Positions 37,851-45,441 of a stretch of DNA of 64,000 nt are shown here, piece after piece. This stretch comes from Betaproteobacteria bacterium. GTDB taxonomy: Bacteria; Pseudomonadota; Gammaproteobacteria; Burkholderiales; Casimicrobiaceae. The notes beneath the pieces are model-generated. The model had not been told where the DNA came from. It saw only the letters and a list, made by a program, of their open reading frames with translations, and searched no databases. The stretch lies in the NCBI GenBank assembly GCA_016192065.1, contig JACPUX010000003.1, forward strand, positions 62,001 through 126,000, in the 5' to 3' direction. The translations under genes and the position numbers were made by a program. Every line of letters starts with the position of its first letter. Positions within the stretch are counted from its first letter, which is position 1.

Positions 37851-39007
37851 CCACGCCGCTGGAAGCGCTGCATTCGCGCGGCTCCGGTGGCGTCGACTGC
37901 GACTTCGGCCTCGAAGTAACCCACATCGACCAGGGCGGAAAGTTCGCCAAGCAGACGCGCGTCGGAGGGCACCATCGCCTCGCCCAGGGCGGCGAGTTCG
38001 GCGTCGCCGAACCAGCCAAGCTCGCCTTCGTCGCTCGCGGCGACCTCGCCTGTGGGCGCGTGCAAGCGGCAAAGATGCAGCAGGAAATGCGCCCCCTGGG
38101 CGCCGGCTTCGCTGGGGCAGAGGCATTCATCGAGCAGCGCGGCGAGCCCCCGAAACTCAGCGGCGAGACCGGTTTCCTCTTTTGCCTCGCGCAGCGCGGC
38201 TTGTGCCAGGGTTTCTCCAAACTCCCACTTGCCGCCCGGAAGCGACCATAAACCCGCGTAGGGCGGATACCGCCGCTTGAGGAGCAGGGTCCGGCGCTCG
38301 CCCTGTTCCTCGCGCTGCAAGAGCACGCCGACCACCGCCGCGGGCTGGGCCTGCTCACGCCAGCGCCGCTGGCGGGGGAGGGCGGACAGGTGTTCCCGCG
38401 GTGGCGGGGGCACTTGCGGCACACGGAAATCCCCGCCTTCCAGCTCCTCCAGGACCGCGTCCGTGTCCAACACGCGGGTGTATTCGCCCTGCAAGCGCGA
38501 GAGCGACAGCTCGTGGATGAGTTCGGCGGCTCGATACTCCCCGTGGCGATCCGGCCGGCCGAAGGTGAAGCAGGCATCGGCGACCACGGTGCTGGCATAA
38601 CCCAAGTCGCTCGCCAGGCGCGCCGTGGCTTCGACCGAGTTGTCGGTGATCGCGCCGGCGATTACCAGGTTCTGGAGACCCCGCTGCTGGAGCCAGGCGT
38701 TGAGGCCGGTGCCGACGAAGGCGGCGTGGACGGATTTGGTGAACACCGGCTCTCCCGGCAGCGGACCCAAGCCCGGCTTGAAGGCCACCCCGGCTTGGCC
38801 GGGGCGGTAGGTCGAGCTCGGCTCGTTGGAGAAGTGGCGCAAATGCAGCACCGGCAGGCCGCGGCCACGCCAGGCAGCGAGGAGGCGGCCAAGCTGGATT
38901 TCCGCCTCAGGCTGGTTGCGCTGGCCCCAGGAAGGGTGGTCTAGGGCAAGCTGCAAATCGATGAGCAGCAAGGTGGAGGGAGGGCTGGGCGGGGAGGATG
39001 GCGGCAT
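37847..39007 (-). CDS. Isochorismatase-like / NUDIX hydrolase fusion
   Basis: A 386-residue two-domain protein from ATG 39007. The N-terminal part (about 10-185) is an isochorismatase-type cysteine hydrolase fold with D17 (LLLIDLQ) and K91 (FTKSVH) in place, but the nucleophile position reads [10 protein letters not shown], giving Ser124 where catalytic Cys is expected. The C-terminal part (about 220-360) is a NUDIX hydrolase with an intact box G-x5-E-x7-REAKEETGL at about 259-281 and a preceding [14 protein letters not shown] enzymes hydrolyse nucleoside-diphosphate derivatives. The pairing is uncommon; the first domain may bind rather than cut. It is divergent from the small-protein cluster. 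Confidence 0.85.
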   Translation of the reverse strand: MPPSSPPSPPSTLLLIDLQLALDHPSWGQRNQPEAEIQLGRLLAAWRGRGLPVLHLRHFSNEPSSTYRPGQAGVAFKPGLGPLPGEPVFTKSVHAAFVGTGLNAWLQQRGLQNLVIAGAITDNSVEATARLASDLGYASTVVADACFTFGRPDRHGEYRAAELIHELSLSRLQGEYTRVLDTDAVLEELEGGDFRVPQVPPPPREHLSALPRQRRWREQAQPAAVVGVLLQREEQGERRTLLLKRRYPPYAGLWSLPGGKWEFGETLAQAALREAKEETGLAAEFRGLAALLDECLCPSEAGAQGAHFLLHLCRLHAPTGEVAASDEGELGWFGDAELAALGEAMVPSDARLLGELSALVDVGYFEAEVAVDATGAARMQRFQRRG

Positions 39008-39082
39008 GGGAGGGGCGGGGCGGTAATGCGTGCAGCGGGCGGGGGCGCGAGCAGGAAAACAAGCGCCGGTGCGGCTTGCGGC

Positions 39083-39115
39083 GCAAATTGTCGTTGACAG
39101 TGGGGGCAAATTGTC
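39083..39115 (+). promoter_or_regulatory. TTGACA box bracketed by direct repeats
   Basis: GCAAATTGTC occurs at 39083-39092 and again at 39106-39115, 23 bases apart, on either side of a perfect TTGACA at 39094-39099. The -10 position (39117-39122, CACATT) is weak, so a regulator binding the two repeats may be needed. It lies upstream of the minimal sorting-signal genes. Confidence 0.45.
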
Positions 39116-39217
39116 TCACATTACCGGCTCTGGAGAGGAGCGCGAGGCGGGCGACCGGGGCACACCGGCGGTGCTTTCGCGGTGGTGATACACAGCACAT
39201 CTGGGGAGATGGGCAAA

Positions 39218-39418
39218 ATGATTCAGGCAAGATCCTGGGGGAAAAAAACTGCGCCATGGCTGGTCTTGGCGCTACACTTGTTGGGCACGACCGATGCGCT
39301 TGCGGCAGAAGCCGCGCGCGTGGTTTCGCTGCCGCGCCTGAACGCTGGTGGCCTGGCCGGGATGGGCGCGGTGATTGCGGTTGCCGGGCTCATTGCGTTC
39401 TGGCGTCGTGGGCGGTAA
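39218..39418 (+). CDS. Minimal secreted protein 1 with C-terminal sorting-type tail
   Basis: A 66-residue protein: a signal peptide (cleavage probably after DALA, near residue 30), about a dozen residues (AEAARVVSLPRLNAGG), one hydrophobic helix and an RRGR end. The layout matches a bare IPTL-CTERM-type sorting signal without a cargo domain. GGGGAG nine bases upstream favours ATG 39218 over ATG 39209. It is the first of three similar genes in a row, reading toward the GMC oxidoreductase genes. No sortase-like enzyme is in view. Function is unknown. Confidence 0.65.
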   Translation: MIQARSWGKKTAPWLVLALHLLGTTDALAAEAARVVSLPRLNAGGLAGMGAVIAVAGLIAFWRRGR

Positions 39419-39475
39419 ACGCTAGGTGCCGATCGTCGACGTCACTTCAAATCACTTCTGAGGAGCCGGAAAAAA

Positions 39476-39649
39476 ATGAAGCAAGTCTATCGAGTTGTCC
39501 TTGCCTGCCTTGCGCTACTTCCGATGGCCGCCGTCGCGGGTTCGGTCCCGGTCGTGACTGTGCCGACGCTCAGCGAGGTTGCCCTGATCGCACTGGGAGG
39601 GGGGCTGGGTGTGGCTGGCCTGCTGGTGCTCTGGCGCCGGCGGAAATAG
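39476..39649 (+). CDS. Minimal secreted protein 2, IPTL-CTERM-like
   Basis: A 57-residue protein: signal peptide MKQVYRVVLACLALLPMAAVAG, a short stretch SVPVVT, then VPTLSEVALIALGG-type hydrophobic helix and a WRRRK tail. VPTLSE closely matches the IPTLSEWG signature of IPTL-CTERM sorting signals. AGGAG lies upstream of ATG 39476. After signal-peptide and sorting cleavage only about ten residues would remain. It is 57 bases after the first small gene and 72 before the third, with the same architecture. Confidence 0.7.
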   Translation: MKQVYRVVLACLALLPMAAVAGSVPVVTVPTLSEVALIALGGGLGVAGLLVLWRRRK

Positions 39650-39721
39650 GCGTTGTCTTTGCGGGTTTTGGGCGCGCAGCTTGGGCGCGGTCGGGTGTCG
39701 TCAACAAAATGGGAGGTTCAA

Positions 39722-39910
39722 ATGGCATCAGTAAAGTGGCGTTTGCATCAGCTCCTCATTGCCGTTTTCGTGTTCCTGCCCGCCTCGGCTTGGGCGGGGG
39801 GCAATGGTCCGATCCTTGCCGTGCCGGCCCTGGATGAATTCGGGCTGCTCGGCCTGGCCGCCGCGCTGGGTGCCGCCGGGGCGTTCGCGCTCTGGCGCCG
39901 CAAGAAGTAG
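39722..39910 (+). CDS. Minimal secreted protein 3, IPTL-CTERM-like
   Basis: A 62-residue protein: signal peptide to about residue 25 (ASAWA), then GGNGPILAVPALDEFG, one hydrophobic helix and a WRRKK end. VPALDEFG is a clear variant of IPTLSEWG. GGGAGG sits before ATG 39722. It is the last of the three tandem genes and is followed 69 bases later by the small subunit of a gluconate-dehydrogenase-like oxidoreductase, so the three may be expressed with that enzyme. Role unknown. Confidence 0.7.
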   Translation: MASVKWRLHQLLIAVFVFLPASAWAGGNGPILAVPALDEFGLLGLAAALGAAGAFALWRRKK

Positions 39911-39979
39911 CCCGCCACTGCGCTGCCATGGCCGGCTCATCGGAGTGAGCCGGCCCATTCTCGCCCACTGGGAGGTCGC

Positions 39980-40468
39980 TTGACCGACCGCAGGGCGCTC
40001 TTACGCTGGGGAATTGGCCTGGGGCTGCTAGCAAGCTCCGGCGGACTGCTGCGCAGCCTCCTCTGGCCGCCCCCGCTCGATACCGACGAAACCGCGCTCT
40101 TGAAGGCTTATGCCGCGGCGCTGCTGGGCGACGGCGAGGCCGCCGACGCCATTCTCGACGCCTTGGTGGCGCGCGCCAATCAGGATCGCGGCCTGCGCCG
40201 CACGGTGCGCCGCGGCTTGAGCGCGGTGGAGCGCTTGGCCAAGGAAGGCGGGCACGCGTCGCTGGGCGCGCTGGCTGCTGGCGAGACGGACACGCTGCTG
40301 AAGATCGCCGCAGGCGCCCAGGCCGGCTCGGTACTGCGCATCGCTTACGAAAGGCTGCGTCTCGAGATCTTCGCGCTCCACTTTGCCCGGCCCGAGGTCG
40401 TGGCTTCGCTCGCACTTCCCGCTCCGCCGCAGCCCTTGGGCTTTGCCAAGTACGAGGACGCGCCTTGA
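39980..40468 (+). CDS. Gluconate 2-dehydrogenase subunit 3-like protein
   Basis: A 162-residue protein whose N-terminus (DRRALLRWGIGLGLLASSGG) resembles a twin-arginine signal. The remainder is helical, as in the small (gamma) subunits that escort GMC-type membrane dehydrogenases to the periplasm. The start is TTG at 39980 just after GGGAGG. Its TGA overlaps the TTG of the next gene (TTGA), so the two are translationally coupled, the usual arrangement of this subunit with its FAD partner. Sequence support for the family is moderate; context is strong. Confidence 0.72.
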   Translation: MTDRRALLRWGIGLGLLASSGGLLRSLLWPPPLDTDETALLKAYAAALLGDGEAADAILDALVARANQDRGLRRTVRRGLSAVERLAKEGGHASLGALAAGETDTLLKIAAGAQAGSVLRIAYERLRLEIFALHFARPEVVASLALPAPPQPLGFAKYEDAP

Positions 40469-42168
40469 CCCCAACCGGCGTCGAGTCGGCATCGAACACG
40501 GCGCAGCGCGACTTCGACGCGATCATCGTCGGTTCCGGTGCGGGCGGCGGGGCGTGTGCCTATGCCTTGACCCGAAGGCAGCTCAAGGTGCTGGTGCTGG
40601 AGGCGGGCCCGCGTTTCGATCCGGCGCGCGACTACCCGCTCAGCGGCGCCGATTGGGAAACCCGAAGCTTTCCCGCCCCCGAAGGCTCGCGCTGGGAAAT
40701 CACCCTGGTTGCCGGAGAAACGCTTGATCCGGCCTACTCCCGGCTGCGTTCCTGGAATCACTTGCGCGGTGAGCTCACCGAGGGTGACCAGCGTGAGTTC
40801 GGCGAATACCTGCATGTGCGCGGTGTGGGCGGAAGCACGCTGCATTTCACGGGTGAAGCGCACCGCCTGCATCCCGCGGCCATGAAAATGTATAGCCGCT
40901 TCGGCGTGGCCGCCGACTGGCCCATCGATTATGCCGAGCTCGAACCCTATTACCTCGCCGCCGAGCGCCTCATCGGTGCCGCGGGCAAGGCCGACGAAGG
41001 GGCTCGCTGGCGCAGCGGCCCTTATCCCCTGCCGGCGCACCCCTTGAGTTTTGCCAGCCGGCGCATCGTCGCCGCGAGCCGCGAGCTGGGCTGGGTGCCC
41101 AATCCGCTGGGCGTGTTGTCGCAACCCTTCGATGGCCGGCCCGGCTGCAACTACTGCAATCAATGCAACCGCGGCTGTCCACGGGGCGACAAGGCGAGCG
41201 TGGAGGTGACCTTCCTGCGCCAGGCGCTGGCCAGCGGGTTTTGCGTGCTGCAAAGCGGCGCCCAGGTTCTACGCTTGGAAACGGGCGACGACGAGCGCAT
41301 CCGGCGAGTGATCTACGCCGAAGGCACCGGTGCCGAGCAGGCATGCAGCGCCCCGGTGGTGATGCTCTGCGGCGGGGCGGTGCAAACACCGCGCTTGCTC
41401 CTCGCTTCCACCGGCACGCACGCGCGCGAGGGTTTGGGCAACGAAAGCGGCCAGGTCGGGCGCAACTTCATGGAAACCGTGTTCCAGGCCACTGCGGCCT
41501 TGGCCCGCGAGCCCCTGGGAACCTGGCGTGGTCTGCCCTCGGACATCATCAGTTGGGCTTTCAACGCGCCCGATGGCATCGCGGGCGCGACCGGAGGCTG
41601 CCGGCTGATGCCTTTCACTTCCAGCATGGATCTCGCCGGTCCCATCGCTTATGCCACGCGTGTGGTGGGCGGCTGGGGCAAGAAACACCGCGAGCGGGTG
41701 GCAGAGGTGTTCGGGCGGGCCATCGCGCTGGGGGGAATCGCCGAATGCTTGCCGCATCCACAAGCTTATGTCGACCTCGACCCCTGGCGGCGCGATCGCC
41801 ACGGCATGCCTCTGGCGCGCCTGCACCTGCACCTCGACGCTGAGGCCGCGCGCCGTCAGGACTTCATGGCCAAAAAGATCGCCGAGGTGTTCTCCGCCAT
41901 GAACGTCGAGGCCATCATCGAGCGCCTGGGGAGTTACGACACCATCGCCGCCAGCCACGTCTTCGGCACCTGCCGCATGGGAGCGACGGCACGCGACAGC
42001 GTGGTCGACCGCCACTGCCGCAGCCATCGCTGGCGCAATCTGTTCATCGTCGACGCCAGCGTCTTTCCGAGCAGTGGCGGGGGCGAAGCGCCCTCGCTCA
42101 CTATCGAGGCGCTGGGCTTGCGTGCCGCGGATTTCGTAGCCGACAGCCTGGCGCGACGCGAGTTATGA
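40465..42168 (+). CDS. GMC-family FAD oxidoreductase
   Basis: A 567-residue flavoprotein of the glucose-methanol-choline family. FAD-binding DAIIVGSGAGGGACAYAL lies near residue 18, RGVGGSTLHFTGEAHRL near 128, a cysteine-rich GCNYCNQCNRGCPRGDK near 228, and the C-terminal HVFGTCRMG plus VDASVFPSSGGGEAPSLTI segment holds the catalytic region. Such enzymes oxidise sugars, alcohols or sorbitol-type substrates and pass electrons to a cytochrome, which is not found here. With the upstream small subunit it forms a two-subunit unit probably exported by Tat. The TTG start overlaps the previous stop. Confidence 0.9.
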   Translation: MTPTGVESASNTAQRDFDAIIVGSGAGGGACAYALTRRQLKVLVLEAGPRFDPARDYPLSGADWETRSFPAPEGSRWEITLVAGETLDPAYSRLRSWNHLRGELTEGDQREFGEYLHVRGVGGSTLHFTGEAHRLHPAAMKMYSRFGVAADWPIDYAELEPYYLAAERLIGAAGKADEGARWRSGPYPLPAHPLSFASRRIVAASRELGWVPNPLGVLSQPFDGRPGCNYCNQCNRGCPRGDKASVEVTFLRQALASGFCVLQSGAQVLRLETGDDERIRRVIYAEGTGAEQACSAPVVMLCGGAVQTPRLLLASTGTHAREGLGNESGQVGRNFMETVFQATAALAREPLGTWRGLPSDIISWAFNAPDGIAGATGGCRLMPFTSSMDLAGPIAYATRVVGGWGKKHRERVAEVFGRAIALGGIAECLPHPQAYVDLDPWRRDRHGMPLARLHLHLDAEAARRQDFMAKKIAEVFSAMNVEAIIERLGSYDTIAASHVFGTCRMGATARDSVVDRHCRSHRWRNLFIVDASVFPSSGGGEAPSLTIEALGLRAADFVADSLARREL

Positions 42169-42176
42169 GTCTATCC

Positions 42177-42356
42177 CCCGCTGGCGCGGGAGAGGGGACG
42201 CCATAGCGCGCATGCGGTAATGGCGATTTGGTCCGGCAGGAAATCGGCGCTTGCTATTTTCCAAACGGGATAGTGGCGATCGCGGTTCGAGCAACCTTGC
42301 AAGCGTGCGCACTCCCTCCCCCCTCGTGGAGGAGGGCCGGGGTGGGGGGAAGGGGC
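42177..42356. repeat. GC-rich dispersed repeat CCCTCCCCCC...GGGGTGGGGGG
   Basis: The stretch CTCCCTCCCCCCTCGTGG is followed by GGAGGGCCGGGGTGGGGGG, forming strong imperfect hairpins between the GMC gene and the convergent membrane protein gene. A related inverted pair lies at 47271-47367, so this is a dispersed family. Confidence 0.5.
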
Positions 42357-42398
42357 GCGGCGACCTTATCGCTTCAGGGTAGCCGTCGCCATGCCCGT

Positions 42399-43133
42399 TC
42401 AGCCCCGCATCCACTCCGGCTCGCCGCGCAGACCCAGCGCGCGGCCCAGGCGCCGGCCCAGGGCGTAGGTGACAAAGGCAAGCAGCAGCCCGAAAAGCAG
42501 GCCCAGGGCGATGCCCAGCGCATCGGCCGCGGCCATGCGCTCCGTGCCTGAGAACAACGGCCCGGCGATGCGAAACAGGTCATCTCCCCGCCAGCCGCTG
42601 GTGTTGAGCCCCAGCATCGACTCCCCCAGGCGCGACGCCAGGATCGAACCCAGCTCGTAGTAGTCCCCGGTGAGTGAAAGAAAGGGCGCCCAGGCCAAAG
42701 GCAGCGCCGCGCCGAGGAGCAAGAGCGTGGCGACCGAGGGATGGCGCCGGGCGCGCACCAGCAGCAGCAGGGGCACGCCGGGAAGGAGCGTCAGCAAGTA
42801 GGGAAAGAACACCGTGACGGCGTAGACGAAGTCGCTGCCGTGGGTGTCGAAGCCCGAGAGCTGGCCCGCGTAATCCGAGCCGACGGACACATAAGGGAAA
42901 ACGCGTTGCAGCAAACTGCCGCCATAACCCTCGGCGATGTCGAGCCGCGTCACCGTGCCCCCGGCGAGCTGGCAGCCCCAGGCATGCATGAGCTCATGCA
43001 GGGGCACATAGACCCACCAGGTGAGCCCGCAAGCCAGCGCCACCCAAAGCATGGCCCACAAGCCCTGGCGCCCTATGCCCCGATCATAGGCGGCCAGAAA
43101 ATCCGTGAACGGAAAGAGAAAAAAGCGAGACAC
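42399..43133 (-). CDS. Integral membrane protein with HExxH motif
   Basis: A 244-residue protein from GTG 43133, chosen because GGAGGAGGA lies directly upstream. It has about five hydrophobic segments. HELMH (residues 46-50) inside WVYVPLHELMHAWGCQLAGG matches the zinc-binding motif of membrane metalloproteases of the M50 (site-2 protease) type. No second metal-ligand motif such as NxxPxxxxDG is visible, so protease activity is uncertain. The gene is divergent from tadA. Family not identified beyond the motif. Confidence 0.7.
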   Translation of the reverse strand: MSRFFLFPFTDFLAAYDRGIGRQGLWAMLWVALACGLTWWVYVPLHELMHAWGCQLAGGTVTRLDIAEGYGGSLLQRVFPYVSVGSDYAGQLSGFDTHGSDFVYAVTVFFPYLLTLLPGVPLLLLVRARRHPSVATLLLLGAALPLAWAPFLSLTGDYYELGSILASRLGESMLGLNTSGWRGDDLFRIAGPLFSGTERMAAADALGIALGLLFGLLLAFVTYALGRRLGRALGLRGEPEWMRG

Positions 43134-43210
43134 CGGTCCTCCTCCGGTTGCGGCGGGCACGTCTTCCCCCAAAGTCCCCTCGACGCCTGCCGTGAAACTG
43201 CGGGATTTAA

Positions 43211-43741
<531 letters not shown>

Positions 43742-43753
43742 ACCTAGGTTAAA

Positions 43754-44692
43754 TTGCGCATCGAAATTTCGCTGGCCGATCAGGAACTGGTGTTGTTCGA
43801 CGACGCCGGCCAGGTGCTGCGCCGCTATCCCGTCTCCACCGCGGCGCGCGGGCCGGGCGAAGGCGTGGGCAGCCACTGCACGCCGCGCGGGCGACACGTC
43901 ATTCGCGCCAAGATCGGTGGCGGCTCTGCAATCAATACCGTATTCGTCGGCCGGCGGTCCACCGGGGAGACTTACTGCGCCGAGCTTGCCGCCGGACAGC
44001 CGGAACGCGACTGGATTCTTTCGCGCATACTCTGGCTCAGTGGCTGCGAACCTGGTTTCAACCGCCTGGGCGAGGTGGACACCATGCGCCGCTACATCTA
44101 CATTCACGGCGCGCCCGACGAACTGCCGGTGGGTGTTCCCGCCTCGCATGGCTGCGTGCGCATGCGCAACGCCGACATCATCGAGCTTTTTGAATTGGTG
44201 CCCGCCGGAACCCCGGTCTCGATCAACGAACTTCCTTGCCTGGAGCAAGCCATGCCCCCGAGCACACCCCTTTTCACCGTGCGTCTGGCCGACTGGAACC
44301 GCGACCGCGACGCGCTGCGGCGCATTCGTTATGAGGTCTTCGTGGTCGAGCAAAAAGTCGACGAGGCCCTGGAGTGGGACGGCATCGATAGCCAGTGTCG
44401 CCATGCCCTGGCGGTCGATGGCGCGGGCGAAGCCATAGGCTGTGGCCGCCTCCTGCCCGACGGACACATCGGCCGCATGGCGGTTTTGCCCGCCTGGCGC
44501 GGCCACGGTGTCGGCCAAGCGCTGCTGCGTTTTCTGATGGCCTTGGGGCGGGAGCTGGGGCACCGCGAATTGCTGCTCAACGCCCAGACCCATGCCCTGG
44601 GTTTCTACGCCCGCGAGGGCTTCGAGCCCTTCGGGGAGGAATTTGACGACGCCGGTATCGCGCATCGCGCCATGCGTCTCAGGGTGGCCTGA
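43754..44692 (+). CDS. L,D-transpeptidase (YkuD) / GNAT acetyltransferase fusion
   Basis: A 312-residue chain with two enzymes in one frame. Residues 1-165 form a YkuD L,D-transpeptidase with IYIHGAPDE (H118) and the catalytic SHGCVRMRN (C134, R136). Residues 173-312 form a GNAT acetyltransferase with the acetyl-CoA loop RGHGVG (249-254), of ElaA-like type. There is no signal peptide, although YkuD enzymes normally act in the periplasm, so the protein appears cytoplasmic or uses another exit. The start is TTG 43754 with a weak ribosome site. No stop separates the domains. Both assignments are strong; the biological reason for the pairing is unknown. Confidence 0.85.
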   Translation: MRIEISLADQELVLFDDAGQVLRRYPVSTAARGPGEGVGSHCTPRGRHVIRAKIGGGSAINTVFVGRRSTGETYCAELAAGQPERDWILSRILWLSGCEPGFNRLGEVDTMRRYIYIHGAPDELPVGVPASHGCVRMRNADIIELFELVPAGTPVSINELPCLEQAMPPSTPLFTVRLADWNRDRDALRRIRYEVFVVEQKVDEALEWDGIDSQCRHALAVDGAGEAIGCGRLLPDGHIGRMAVLPAWRGHGVGQALLRFLMALGRELGHRELLLNAQTHALGFYAREGFEPFGEEFDDAGIAHRAMRLRVA

Positions 44693-44934
44693 TGCGCCAA
44701 GCGCTTGGCCGGGCCGGAGCGCTCCTGGCGCTTGCCCTCGCATGGGCTTGGGCAGGTGGCCTCGCCGCCGCACCGCTGGTGCTCACCCCGATAGCGCCCG
44801 CAGGCGTCAGGACTCGTCGTCGCCGTAAAGCCGCCGCAGACGCACCAGACCCTGCCGGAATGCCTCGGCATCGCCATAGTCGAAGAACTGCGGGTAGCGG
44901 CCGTGGGCATTGCGCAAGCGGCGCGTGTGCTTGA
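44692..44934 (+). pseudogene. Truncated secreted-protein gene
   Basis: The ATG overlaps the previous stop (TGATG), as in coupled genes. The first ~27 residues are a good signal peptide (MRQALGRAGALLALALAW, ending GGLAAA), followed by PLVLTPIAPAG. From about 44805 the frame runs into the antisense of the convergent CxxC gene and reads as arginine-rich nonsense up to a stop at 44934. The natural reading is a secreted-protein gene cut off by a deletion or rearrangement. The original family cannot be told. Confidence 0.4.
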
Positions 44935-45385
44935 TCGGGCACCAGTATTGTTCGGTACGCGCCGCCACCTCGCGGGTATAAGCGGCAACACCGTTGCAGT
45001 AGGAGCAATAGAAGCAGTTGAGCTTCTCGATCAGATTGAGGTAGGGCAGATCCTCGCGATCGAAGACCAGATAGTCGCTACGGCGCACGCGCGGGATGCG
45101 ATAGACCGGAAAACACAGCGTCTGGTAGACGGTGACGAACAGATCCATCAGCAGGAAGGGAATCCATCCGGCGTAAATGATGGGTGAGGTCAGCGCCACC
45201 AGCAGCCGGGTACGCAGCAGGAAGCGAAACAGGCCGATCTTGTAGCGTCGCTGCTGGCGCAGGAATTCGTCGGCGAGCCGGGCGCGCCTTTGGTTCAAGT
45301 CGTCCAGCGCTCGGCGATATTCCTCTTCGACTTCGTCTTGCAGGCTGCGAATGCGCCGCAGCAGCTCGTCCAGATGTTCCCTCAT
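44807..45385 (-). CDS. Membrane-anchored coiled-coil protein with CxxC motifs
   Basis: A 192-residue protein from ATG 45385 (AAAGAGG upstream). The first ~60 residues are charged and helical (REHLDELLRRIRSLQDEVEEE), likely a coiled coil. A hydrophobic region spans about 68-100. The C-terminal part has NCFYCSYCNG near residue 130 and YWCPIKH near 152, arranged like a small metal-binding or redox site. I do not recognise a named family. Start sites further upstream would read the antisense of the neighbouring oxidoreductase and are rejected. Confidence 0.72.
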   Translation of the reverse strand: MREHLDELLRRIRSLQDEVEEEYRRALDDLNQRRARLADEFLRQQRRYKIGLFRFLLRTRLLVALTSPIIYAGWIPFLLMDLFVTVYQTLCFPVYRIPRVRRSDYLVFDREDLPYLNLIEKLNCFYCSYCNGVAAYTREVAARTEQYWCPIKHTRRLRNAHGRYPQFFDYGDAEAFRQGLVRLRRLYGDDES

Positions 45386-45441
45386 GCTTGCCTCTTTCCG
45401 TGCCACGTGAGCCGAGATGGTCAGGTGGTCCAGTGGACATG

